Assembly (NCBI GenBank): GCA_009903905.1
Contig: WYEI01000253.1
Span: 1 to 9,933, forward strand
DNA length: 9,933 nucleotides
Origin: Pyrobaculum sp.
GTDB taxonomy: Archaea; Thermoproteota; Thermoprotei; Thermoproteales; Thermoproteaceae
Direction: 5' to 3'
The position numbers and the translations under genes are program-made. Position 1 is the first letter of the stretch. Each line of letters begins with the position of its first letter. This document shows positions 1 to 6,808 of the stretch, piece after piece. A model generated the notes under the pieces. It ran no database searches and was not told where the DNA came from. It worked only from the letters and a program-made list of their open reading frames with translations.

Positions 1-286
1 ACAAGACCGGCGGATTGCCGGCCTCCGCCAGCACCTTCAGGAAGGCGCCGAAGTGGCGCGGCGAAAGGCCTGCCAGCCTCACGTCTTCGAAATTTATATA
101 GATGGCTCTCGCCCTCCCAATACTCACCGCTGTTTGGTAGAGCAGATACGTCTTGCCCGCCCTCCTGGGCCCCACAACCGCGGCCGCAAGCCCCTCCACA
201 GGCTCAACCAAGAGCTCCCTCTCGACCATCGCGGGAGGCCGCCACTCCAGCCACTCGGCGACTAGCTCTCTAAACACATGTTCCAT
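1..286 (-). CDS. AAA-type ATPase, N-terminal part (runs off the window)
   Basis: Reading on the minus strand from an ATG whose first base is 286, the frame stays open to the window edge (about 95 residues). A P-loop of the form GPRRAGKT lies at residues 39-46, preceded by a short hydrophobic strand (AAAVV) and followed about 16 residues later by a strand AIYINFED. This order is typical of the archaeal ATPases of the AAA_14/DUF4143 or ATPase_2 type, which bind ATP and usually carry a C-terminal domain of poorly known function; that part is missing here. The start is supported by an A/T-rich box at 304-311, about 22 bp upstream, which suggests a leaderless transcript. The gene is flanked by a striking palindrome that may control it. 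The ATPase class is fairly sure; the exact subfamily and cellular role are not. Confidence 0.8.
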   Translation of the reverse strand, partial: MEHVFRELVAEWLEWRPPAMVERELLVEPVEGLAAAVVGPRRAGKTYLLYQTAVSIGRARAIYINFEDVRLAGLSPRHFGAFLKVLAEAGNPPVL

Positions 287-287
287 G

Positions 288-329
288 TAGGAAACAAAAA
301 CCCAATAAAAATGTTTCCTATAGGAAACA
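288..329 (-). promoter_or_regulatory. Promoter and candidate operator of the ATPase gene
   Basis: An 18-bp perfect palindrome (TGTTTCCTATAGGAAACA) occupies 312-329. Its right half, TAGGAAACA, recurs at 288-296, exactly 33 bp away, about three helical turns. Between the two copies lies an A/T-rich TATA-like box (304-311, minus strand) at the right distance for a leaderless start at 286. A regulator bound at both sites would cover the region just upstream of the TATA box and the transcription start. The repeats are seen directly; the operator role is inferred. Confidence 0.55.
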
Positions 330-455
330 CTGACTTCTCAGCCGCATTGAAGGGCTGAGACCCTAACCGGCGAGGGGCCTCACGACACGGAGATGCCGGG
401 CGGCCGACGAGGTCGAGATCCGGCAGGTATATAGAAGCGCCGGCGCGCCTCAGGG

Positions 456-490
456 GGCTTTAGGAGATTGTGCTAACGTTAGCTAAAGCC
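456..490. repeat. Inverted repeat with an inner palindrome
   Basis: GGCTTTAG (456-463) is the exact reverse complement of CTAAAGCC (483-490). The 19-base loop overlaps a 12-bp palindrome, GCTAACGTTAGC (472-483). It lies in non-coding, decayed sequence and has no run of T after it, so a terminator is not supported. It could be a protein-binding site or the end of a lost element. Confidence 0.3.
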
Positions 491-697
491 TAGGAGGCAA
501 CGCTCTGCGAAGATGCGGACTAATGCGCCGAGGATTACCGTACCCATTCTGAATAAGAAGGTGGCCGTAGAGGGTTTTTCCCGACCCCCGATCGGCGTCC
601 TGCCTAAAGATTTGTGTAGGGTGAGTATTATACTTGTGAAACCTGGATTTGTAGACGGGGGGCGGGAGCTGGCGTGGCTGGAGGAGCGGTTCCAGTC

Positions 698-1086
698 CGG
701 CGGCGCCGTAGGCGGCTTCGTGAAGTTCAGCCGCGACGGCCCCTCCAGCCTCACCTCGGCGACGTATATGTCGATGGGCTACCCACAGTCGTCCACGGCG
801 GCGACGCTGAGCTTGGCGGTCGGCACCTTCACGAAAACCACGGGGCCCGCCGCGGCGACGTTCGTGGCATAGGTGAAAGACGGCGCCGACACGCGGTAGC
901 TACGCCCCGGCGTAAGCCAAGCCCTCACCTATGCCGCGCCCAACCCCCACGACCTCCACAACTCAATCCCGCCACAAACCCGTCCAACACAGCCACAGTT
1001 ACGTTAAGAGGCGCCCCGGACCCCGCGGAACCAGCTGCCGCAAGCCCCACGGCAAAAACCAAAACCATAAACAACAACGTGCACAT
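698..1086 (-). pseudogene. Decayed secreted protein gene, N-terminal part
   Basis: From an ATG at 1086 the minus strand encodes a clear signal peptide (hydrophobic LLFMVLVFAVGLAAAG), then a beta-rich stretch (APLNVTVAVLDGFVAGLS), and then a premature stop. Protein-like reading continues in a second frame (VVEVVGVGRGIGEGLAYAGA) and then in a third (YRVSAPSFTYATNVAAAGPVVFVKVPTAKLSVAAVDDCG). That third frame meets a TAG at 779-781 and resumes with PIDIYVAEVRLEGP. At least two frameshifts and one in-frame stop therefore interrupt it. The alternation of V-x-V strands and a DDCG-x-PID turn resembles the repeated beta domains of large surface or secreted proteins of this family; that is inference. 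The last frame stays open to a TAA near 479, but below 698 it no longer looks coding. The promoter is still well formed, so decay may be recent. Confidence 0.6.
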
Positions 1087-1105
1087 ATTAAAGCTTGTGC
1101 TGTGA

Positions 1106-1113
1106 TTTATAAA
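1106..1113 (-). promoter_or_regulatory. TATA box of the decayed secreted-protein gene
   Basis: TTTATAAA on the minus strand is centred about 23 bp upstream of the ATG at 1086. This matches the leaderless spacing of the other promoters in the window and supports that start codon. Confidence 0.6.
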
Positions 1114-1233
1114 CTTTACGTGTCAAAAACGCGACGCAAGCTGTCGAAGCGGGGCGACTCCTAGCCGTCCCAAACAAGCCAGACAAACGACATTCTGTGG
1201 AGGGGGACGGAGGAGAGGTAAGCCGGCTTGCAA

Positions 1234-1267
1234 TCGGCCCGCCGGGATTCGAACCCGGGACCGCCCG
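1234..1267 (-). pseudogene. 3' fragment of tRNA-Tyr (attachment-site relic)
   Basis: These 34 bases on the minus strand match the spliced exons of the nearby tRNA-Tyr from C40 to the discriminator A73: end of the anticodon stem, variable loop CGGTC, T-stem CCGGG/CCCGG, T-loop TTCGAAT, and acceptor strand CGGGCCG plus A. One base differs (G57 instead of A57), and the 17-base T-loop intron of the complete gene is absent. No D-arm, 5' acceptor strand or anticodon loop can be found further upstream on the same strand, so this is not a full gene. The match starts exactly where exon 2 begins. The best reading is the displaced 3' end left by integration of an element. A split-tRNA 3' half is possible but less likely, because no TATA box sits close upstream and an intact copy exists. 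Confidence 0.75.
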
Positions 1268-1472
1268 CGTTCTTGGGCCGTGTTCATGCAAGTCATGGGG
1301 ATTGTCCTCTGCTAGATCGGGGGTGTCTAGAGGTCGGCTCTCTGGCTTCGTCTTGTTGAGCCTCGCCGTCATGAAGCGAGCGTTGCGGCGTTGCAAAAAC
1401 AGTGAATTACGTCCACAGGCATAATCGTATCTGTGAATCTGTATGTGTCAGTCTTTACCTGTTGAGAGAAAG

Positions 1473-1480
1473 TTTATATA
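1473..1480 (+). promoter_or_regulatory. TATA box upstream of the PaRep2b-like gene
   Basis: TTTATATA is a strong archaeal TATA box. The usual spacing puts transcription start at about 1501-1503, on the first base of an ATG at 1501 that is out of frame with the long gene at 1523. The long gene may therefore have a roughly 20-base leader that carries a tiny overlapping reading frame. Confidence 0.7.
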
Positions 1481-1500
1481 GTTAACCTAAGAGAGGAGCC

Positions 1501-1554
1501 ATGGAGTCGATTATGGCTCAACATGCACCGCGGCGTTTACCACGTCACGGATAA
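1501..1554 (+). other. Possible 17-codon leader reading frame
   Basis: An ATG sits at the predicted transcription start and opens a 17-residue frame (begins MESIMAQHAPRR) that ends with TAA at 1552-1554. It overlaps the first ten codons of the PaRep2b-like gene in another frame. It could be a leader peptide, an accident, or the true start of the large protein with a frameshift in between. Confidence 0.25.
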
Positions 1555-2890
1555 CGAAATTAAACAACGCCTAGAGCTTGCGCTGAGGTCTGTTGAGAAG
1601 CCGCCAACTATCGAGGAGTCGCTTGAGCAGGTCTCCACACACGGCGTCCTCCGGGGGGCGGTGGACTGGGTATTCCCAGCGTGGATGCTGTACGTCGAAT
1701 ACGTGACGCAGAAGATCGCAGAGACGTTTCCGTTATCGGAGGAGGAGAGGGGGCAATTACTTCACTTCAGAGACACGCTGAAACGGCTTCTGCTGGAGGC
1801 GCAGAGACAGGCAAAGGCCAAGCTGACAGCGCTGTACAAAGCCGTTGTTGAAGGCACGTACAGGTCAGAGGGCAACAAGCTGTACGCGCCAGACGGGACG
1901 TGGATGTATGTAAGAGGGGACTCCACTCCACATATTCCAATCCGCGGCGTAACAGCTAAGACGTGTTTTCCCGACCTGCTGAAGCTTCCGCGCGAGAGGC
2001 TTGAACTGCTTCAGCTCGGCTGGAGGGCAAGCGACGAAGGCAGGCACAAGAAGCAACCTTACATGGGCACTACACAGCCTTGGCAGGTGTTTGCCTGGGC
2101 GGCGGCGAGATACGGAGAGCTGTACACGTGTGTTCTCTCGACCAACTTGAACTTGACGCATGAAGGGGTAAGCATTGAAGTGTACATCAAGGCGAAGAGC
2201 TGGAGGCAGAGGTGGAGTAAGGACGAGGCGATAAGCCTAGTCGCGGAGTACCTCAGACGCGGGGAGTGGACGCCTATGCTCACCATGTGGTTAGGAGACG
2301 GAAAGGCGAGGTGGCGAAACATCTTGCAAAGCAAGTACGAGCTACTAGTCGCAACAAAGGAGCCTTGGAGGCTGGGCATCCGCAAGGGAGCATACGAGGC
2401 CCTAGTCGCCACCGGCAAAGAGGCATTTGTAAAGCTTAGGGAGGCGGCGGGCGTATACGGCGAATTGCTGGATCTGCTGAAGACCCACAAGTGGATCTAT
2501 ATAAAGCTGGCTACAGATGACGGCTTTAGGGCCGCCGCCAAGCAGAATAAGAATGGCATAACTGTGGAAGGCATTGTGATGTATCTGCGTCTCGTCAGCG
2601 GCAGGGGCGGCTCGCTTCTGGCTGAGCACTACACCCGCGACCTAGAAAAAGCGCATGCCGCCGCCGATAAGCTCAAGGCGGCCGGGCTGAGGCCCAACAT
2701 TGTGAGATCCGGCCCCAACTACGTGGTGTACATAACCACCACGGACCTTCTAAAGCTTGCAGAAGAAGACGACGCCGTCAGAAGAGCCGTAGCGCAGTAC
2801 CTCGCCGAAAAGGCGGAAAACGGCACGCCGAGGCAGAGGGAGATCGCTAGGAAACTCATGCAAAGACACCCTCTTTTTCTATCCTCTTAA
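1523..2890 (+). CDS. PaRep2b-like protein, possible LAGLIDADG relative
   Basis: A 455-residue intact frame. The residue pattern, including a W-A-A-A-R-Y-G-E-L-Y block (192-201), a V-S-I-E-V-Y-I-K-A-K strand (216-225) and a W-L-G-D-G motif (256-260), fits my memory of the PaRep2b family, multicopy Pyrobaculum proteins that are often frameshifted. This copy is uninterrupted. Helices dominate residues 11-110. The LGDG sits at the end of a helix (PMLTMWLGDG) as in LAGLIDADG homing endonucleases. The region 372-405 (helix, AAGLRPNIV strand, NYVVYI strand) resembles the half-domain that follows such a motif. The endonuclease link is inference, and a second acidic LAGLIDADG-type motif is not obvious. 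The start at 1523 is the first ATG in frame, about 46 bp after the TATA box, which is longer than for its neighbours. The gene lies between the two tRNA-Tyr copies, so it may belong to, or drive, the element there. Confidence 0.7.
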   Translation: MHRGVYHVTDNEIKQRLELALRSVEKPPTIEESLEQVSTHGVLRGAVDWVFPAWMLYVEYVTQKIAETFPLSEEERGQLLHFRDTLKRLLLEAQRQAKAKLTALYKAVVEGTYRSEGNKLYAPDGTWMYVRGDSTPHIPIRGVTAKTCFPDLLKLPRERLELLQLGWRASDEGRHKKQPYMGTTQPWQVFAWAAARYGELYTCVLSTNLNLTHEGVSIEVYIKAKSWRQRWSKDEAISLVAEYLRRGEWTPMLTMWLGDGKARWRNILQSKYELLVATKEPWRLGIRKGAYEALVATGKEAFVKLREAAGVYGELLDLLKTHKWIYIKLATDDGFRAAAKQNKNGITVEGIVMYLRLVSGRGGSLLAEHYTRDLEKAHAAADKLKAAGLRPNIVRSGPNYVVYITTTDLLKLAEEDDAVRRAVAQYLAEKAENGTPRQREIARKLMQRHPLFLSS

Positions 2891-3053
2891 TCGCCTTCCG
2901 TCTTCTCGACATCGCCATGCGTTAACCAACGCCAAACTTGACCGATATGTGGAACCGCAGAACCAACGACAACCAATATGCGGAATCAATCAATGCTTAG
3001 TCGGATTACGCCGAAGACAGCCAGAAAACTCATGGATCGGCCCGCCGGGATTT

Positions 3054-3070
3054 GTGGGCGGGTTTCCCCT
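3054..3070 (-). other. tRNA-Tyr intron 2 (17 nt, T-loop, position 56/57)
   Basis: The intron interrupts the T-loop between C56 and A57. A helix GGGT/GCCC (with one T-G pair), a 3-base bulge on each side (TCA and ACA) cut after the second base, and an inner mini-hairpin GGG-GAAA-CCC form a minimal bulge-helix-bulge. Excision gives TTCAAAT, a regular T-loop. The same position in the relic at 1234-1267 has no intron. Confidence 0.85.
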
Positions 3071-3087
3071 GAACCCGGGACCGCCCG

Positions 3088-3131
3088 TTACAGGCCCCGG
3101 GGGTTTCGTTCTAACTGTCCCCCGGGTGGCT
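3088..3131 (-). other. tRNA-Tyr intron 1 (44 nt, anticodon stem, position 39/40)
   Basis: Only removal between C39 and C40 restores five pairs in the anticodon stem. The predicted splice motif has a central helix GTAG/CTGT (two wobble pairs), bulges ACA and AAC cut after the second base, and a G/C-rich inner stem ending in GGGGG/CCCCC. A canonical 37/38 junction would leave the stem mispaired. Confidence 0.8.
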
Positions 3132-3171
3132 GTCTACAGCCGGGCGCTCTCGACCGCTGAGCTACGGGCCG

Positions 3172-3206
3172 CTGTCTGGATATAGACAGAAACGGAGATT
3201 TAAAAT
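3172..3206 (-). promoter_or_regulatory. tRNA-Tyr promoter with leader hairpin
   Basis: ATTTTAAA on the minus strand (3206-3199) is the TATA box, about 31 bp upstream of the mature 5' end. Between it and the tRNA, CTGTCT (3172-3177) and AGACAG (3184-3189) form a 6-bp inverted repeat touching the first tRNA base, so the transcript leader could fold into a hairpin at the 5' processing site. Confidence 0.55.
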
Positions 3207-3392
3207 CTTTTCTCTTAAGCAGTCCCGCCGGGCTAGAACCTTTTGAATGCTGAGTCATACTCTGCTCAACTACATACGGCGTAGGCCCAGTTGAGGAGGC
3301 CTCGGGGTCAGGCGGCCTGGGGCTTTAATGCCTACGTTGCGCCTGTGCGGGCTGGTGGTGAGTAAATCGAGATGCGGCTGTTGCCGATTAGA

Positions 3393-3530
3393 TTACTGCT
3401 GTCTGTCCCTGGCGAGCTCTATCAACAGTCTCTGGATCTCCAGAAGGGTAGTATGGAGGGCGTCTATCCTCTTAGCAAAGTCGTCTATTCTTTTGTTGCT
3501 CTCGTCGATTCTCTTCGCTGTAGTTGGACG
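3393..3530 (-). pseudogene. C-terminal remnant of a coiled-coil protein
   Basis: The minus strand from 3530 to a TAA at 3395-3393 encodes repeated heptad-like units, TAKRIDESNKRIDDFAKRID, followed by ALHTTLLEIQRLLIELARDRQQ and a stop. This is the usual end of small archaeal coiled-coil proteins. Upstream the frame is closed by TAG at 3533-3531. A hydrophobic stretch (VTILSLAVVLML) appears in another frame just beyond and could be a detached membrane segment of the same gene. No start codon or promoter can be assigned. The rest of 3230-3900 shows no other coding sequence I can support. Confidence 0.5.
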
Positions 3531-3808
3531 CTACCACGTTTCAATTCTCTATTGGAGGTGCCGGAGCATCAACACGACGGCCAGCGAGAGAATAGTCACT
3601 GGGCGCAGATGCGCCCTTGTCGTGTTGCACGTCGAGAAGAGGCTCTGAGGCGGGGGATGCGGAGATCTGGGAAGGCTGTGCCCGTCGGCGGAGAGATGCC
3701 TCAGGCCCGGCGCGCCGGGATTCGGCTCGACGGCGGTTAATAACACTTAGACCCGTCCTCTCCGTGGAGGCTGGATGCTCAGAGCCTTAGAGGAGGGTTC
3801 TAATATAG

Positions 3809-5226
<1,418 letters not shown>

Positions 5227-5263
5227 GCCGCAGAAAGGCTTAAAAGCCGACCAGCAGCGGCCC

Positions 5264-5695
5264 GTGCGGACATTCAGGCTCTAGCCGCCTCTCTATTTCG
5301 AGAAGCGGCACCTTCTCGGCGTAACCCTGGGCATCGTGGATGCCGACCTCTCGCTGGGCCGCGGGGTTGCCTCCATAGAGGCGGCGGGTCTCGTGGACGA
5401 CTCGACGGGCGAGGGCATATACTACGCGGATGCCACAGGAGCCTCGGCCGCGCAGGTCGCCTACGTAGAGGTCAGAGGCAGGACGGCGAAGGTGGCTGGG
5501 ACGTACGCCGGGCTGGCACGGCCCTACGTCGAGGAGGTCAAGAGGAGCAGATGAGGGGCAGGTTGCTGGGCGTTTCGGCTCAATAAACAATTCGTGAGGT
5601 TCCTCGGGCGCAGGCTCGTCGAGCTCTACAAGATGCTGACGTCGGGAGATGCGACCTACGGAGACCTGCCCGTATCCATCAAACGCCTTGGGTAA
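5264..5695 (+). pseudogene. C-terminal remnant of a geranylgeranyl-reductase-like FAD protein
   Basis: A single plus-strand frame reads PPLYFEKRHLLG, then GVASIEAAGLVDDSTGEGIYYA, then a helical tail ending LVELYKMLTSGDATYGDLPVSIKRLG before TAA at 5693-5695. The block AAGLVDDSTGEGIYYA matches the conserved FAD-contact region (G-D-A-A-G-x-x-x-P-x-T-G-E-G-I) of archaeal geranylgeranyl reductases, which saturate isoprenoid membrane lipid chains. The preceding GDA is replaced, the N-terminal FAD-binding half is missing, and in-frame stops occur at 5282-5284 (TAG) and 5552-5554 (TGA). A TATA-like CTTAAAAG (5239-5246) and an in-frame GTG at 5264 sit just upstream, giving only six codons before the first stop. 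It lies 37 bp after trpB2. The family call is moderately sure; non-function is nearly certain. Confidence 0.6.
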
Positions 5696-5811
5696 GCCCG
5701 CCTGAGGCGCGTGCTTGCAACGTCCCCCGCAACCAGCCACGCCGGGTTGCAAGCCTTAAGACGAGTAGTCGCCAAAGAAGTCGTTGGGTGTTACGGAGAT
5801 AAGGAGGGATG

Positions 5812-5820
5812 TTTTTTAAA
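5812..5820 (+). promoter_or_regulatory. TATA box of the Rieske oxygenase gene
   Basis: TTTTTTAAA is centred about 24 bp upstream of the ATG at 5840. It indicates a leaderless message starting at that codon and rules out the longer in-frame extension back to 5711. Confidence 0.65.
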
Positions 5821-5839
5821 GAGTAGTTGTGGGATCGCC

Positions 5840-6808
5840 ATGTGGATAGCCATTCTAGCGTCCAGGGAGGTCAAGCGAAACAAGCCGTATAGGGTCCGGA
5901 GGATGGGGGAAGACATGGTGTTTTGGAGGGATGGCGACGGAAAAATAATGGCTTTGAACAACTATTGCCCACACAGGCAGGCATTGCTGTCTCAGGGCAA
6001 GGTCGTTAATGGATTGATTCAATGTCCCTACCACGGCTTTGAGTTCGACGGTGCGGGTAGGGCGGTGCACGTCCCAGCGATGGGAAGGAGCCAGAAGCCC
6101 CCCAGCTATCTCAGGGCTAAGAGCTATGTGCTCTACGAACAACATGGCATAGTTTGGATGTGGTACGGTCCGGGGCAGCCGGAGGCGCCGCCCAGGTTCT
6201 TCGACGATCTTAAGGATTTCGAGACCTATGCGGAGTATTGGGAAACGTGGAACATCTCTTTTCCACGGGCAGTGGAGAATCAGCTCGATGTATTTCATCT
6301 GCCCTTTGTGCACCACAATACCATAGGGAGGGGCAGTAGAACGTTGATAAACGGCGTTGCTGTGAAGCAAATCGACGACCTCACATTCGTATGGTACGCC
6401 GTTGCTGAGAAAGATTTGGGGCAGAAGCCTAGGTTGAAGCTGGACGTCGACCCTCGGGAAGCCGGCGTTTATCTTGAGTTCATTTACCCCAACCTGTGGC
6501 AGAACCACATTTCGGAAAACATGAGGATCCTTGCATTCTTCGCCCCGGTGGACTCGCAGAGAACCGCTATCTACATACGTTATTATATAAGACCCACAGG
6601 CATAAAACACATCGATACGGCTCTTGCCAAGTTAGGCATGTTTCTCAACGTCTACATTCTTCACCAAGATCGACGCGTAGTGGAGAGTCAAAATCCAGCC
6701 ATAATAGGCGATAAGCTAATTGCCGCAGACCTTCCCATAGCAATCTTTAGAAGAATGCTTCTCGAAGACAAAGAATTATTAAATAGACTTAAAATAAAAG
6801 TTGTATAA
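5840..6808 (+). CDS. Rieske [2Fe-2S] non-haem iron oxygenase
   Basis: A 322-residue, apparently complete oxygenase component. The N-terminal Rieske domain binds a [2Fe-2S] cluster through C43, H45, C62 and H65 (C-x-H-x16-C-x2-H, within NNYCPHR and QCPYHGFEF). The C-terminal catalytic domain has the mononuclear iron motif D150-x2-H153-x4-H158, preceded by VEN. D277, in HQDRRVVESQ, is the likely third iron ligand. Family members use O2 and electrons from a reductase to hydroxylate, demethylate or cleave aromatic, steroid or tetrapyrrole substrates. This one resembles the single-subunit branch (phthalate oxygenase, KshA and PaO types), but the substrate cannot be read from the sequence. No ferredoxin or reductase gene is adjacent, so electrons must come from elsewhere. 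The start at 5840 follows the TATA box and the domain boundary. It implies that the host meets oxygen. Confidence 0.88.
   Translation: MWIAILASREVKRNKPYRVRRMGEDMVFWRDGDGKIMALNNYCPHRQALLSQGKVVNGLIQCPYHGFEFDGAGRAVHVPAMGRSQKPPSYLRAKSYVLYEQHGIVWMWYGPGQPEAPPRFFDDLKDFETYAEYWETWNISFPRAVENQLDVFHLPFVHHNTIGRGSRTLINGVAVKQIDDLTFVWYAVAEKDLGQKPRLKLDVDPREAGVYLEFIYPNLWQNHISENMRILAFFAPVDSQRTAIYIRYYIRPTGIKHIDTALAKLGMFLNVYILHQDRRVVESQNPAIIGDKLIAADLPIAIFRRMLLEDKELLNRLKIKVV

Larger units (their letters stand above)
1234..3053. mobile_element. Candidate integrated element between tRNA-Tyr and its 3' relic
   Basis: The complete tRNA-Tyr (3171 to 3037, minus) is followed by about 1.8 kb and then by a second copy of its 3' end (1267 to 1234) in the same orientation. 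Intact tRNA, element, 3' repeat is the classic arrangement after site-specific integration into a tRNA gene. The only sizeable gene inside encodes a PaRep2b-like protein; no tyrosine recombinase is visible. The flanks inside the element (1268-1472 and 2891-3036) hold no recognised gene. Exact ends are uncertain because the repeat is short and one copy is split by an intron. Chance duplication of a tRNA end is the main alternative. Confidence 0.5.
3037..3171 (-). tRNA. tRNA-Tyr (GTA) with two introns
   Basis: The minus strand folds into a complete tRNA. The acceptor CGGCCCG (3171-3165) pairs fully with CGGGCCG (3044-3038), the D-arm is GCTC/GAGC with a GG-containing loop, and the discriminator is A at 3037; CCA is not encoded. 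The anticodon GTA lies at 3137-3135, and the C1-G72 pair is the archaeal tyrosine identity pair. Removing 44 bases (3131-3088) after C39 restores a perfect CCCGG/CCGGG anticodon stem with loop CTGTAGA. Removing 17 bases (3070-3054) after C56 restores a normal T-loop, TTCAAAT. The mature product is 74 bases. Both junctions fit bulge-helix-bulge splice sites. Introns outside position 37/38 are known in Thermoproteales. Downstream on the minus strand a TTTTCT (3030-3025) could end transcription. Confidence 0.92.

Noticed and set aside
513..872. Plus-strand open frame of 119 codons
   Set aside because: Antisense to the decayed secreted-protein gene; no promoter in the right place and no protein-like pattern.
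2940..2990. Imperfect direct repeat (CGATATGTGGAAC / CAATATGCGGAAT)
   Set aside because: Two degenerate copies about 30 bases apart with no further units; not a CRISPR array and not a clear terminal repeat.
3710..3735. Second T-arm-like stretch (CGCCGGGATTCGG)
   Set aside because: Only about 12 bases match and neither the T-stem nor the acceptor can be completed; chance is likely in G/C-rich sequence.
5855..6610. Long open frame antisense to the Rieske gene
   Set aside because: The plus strand carries all iron ligands of a complete enzyme; the antisense product has no recognisable motif.
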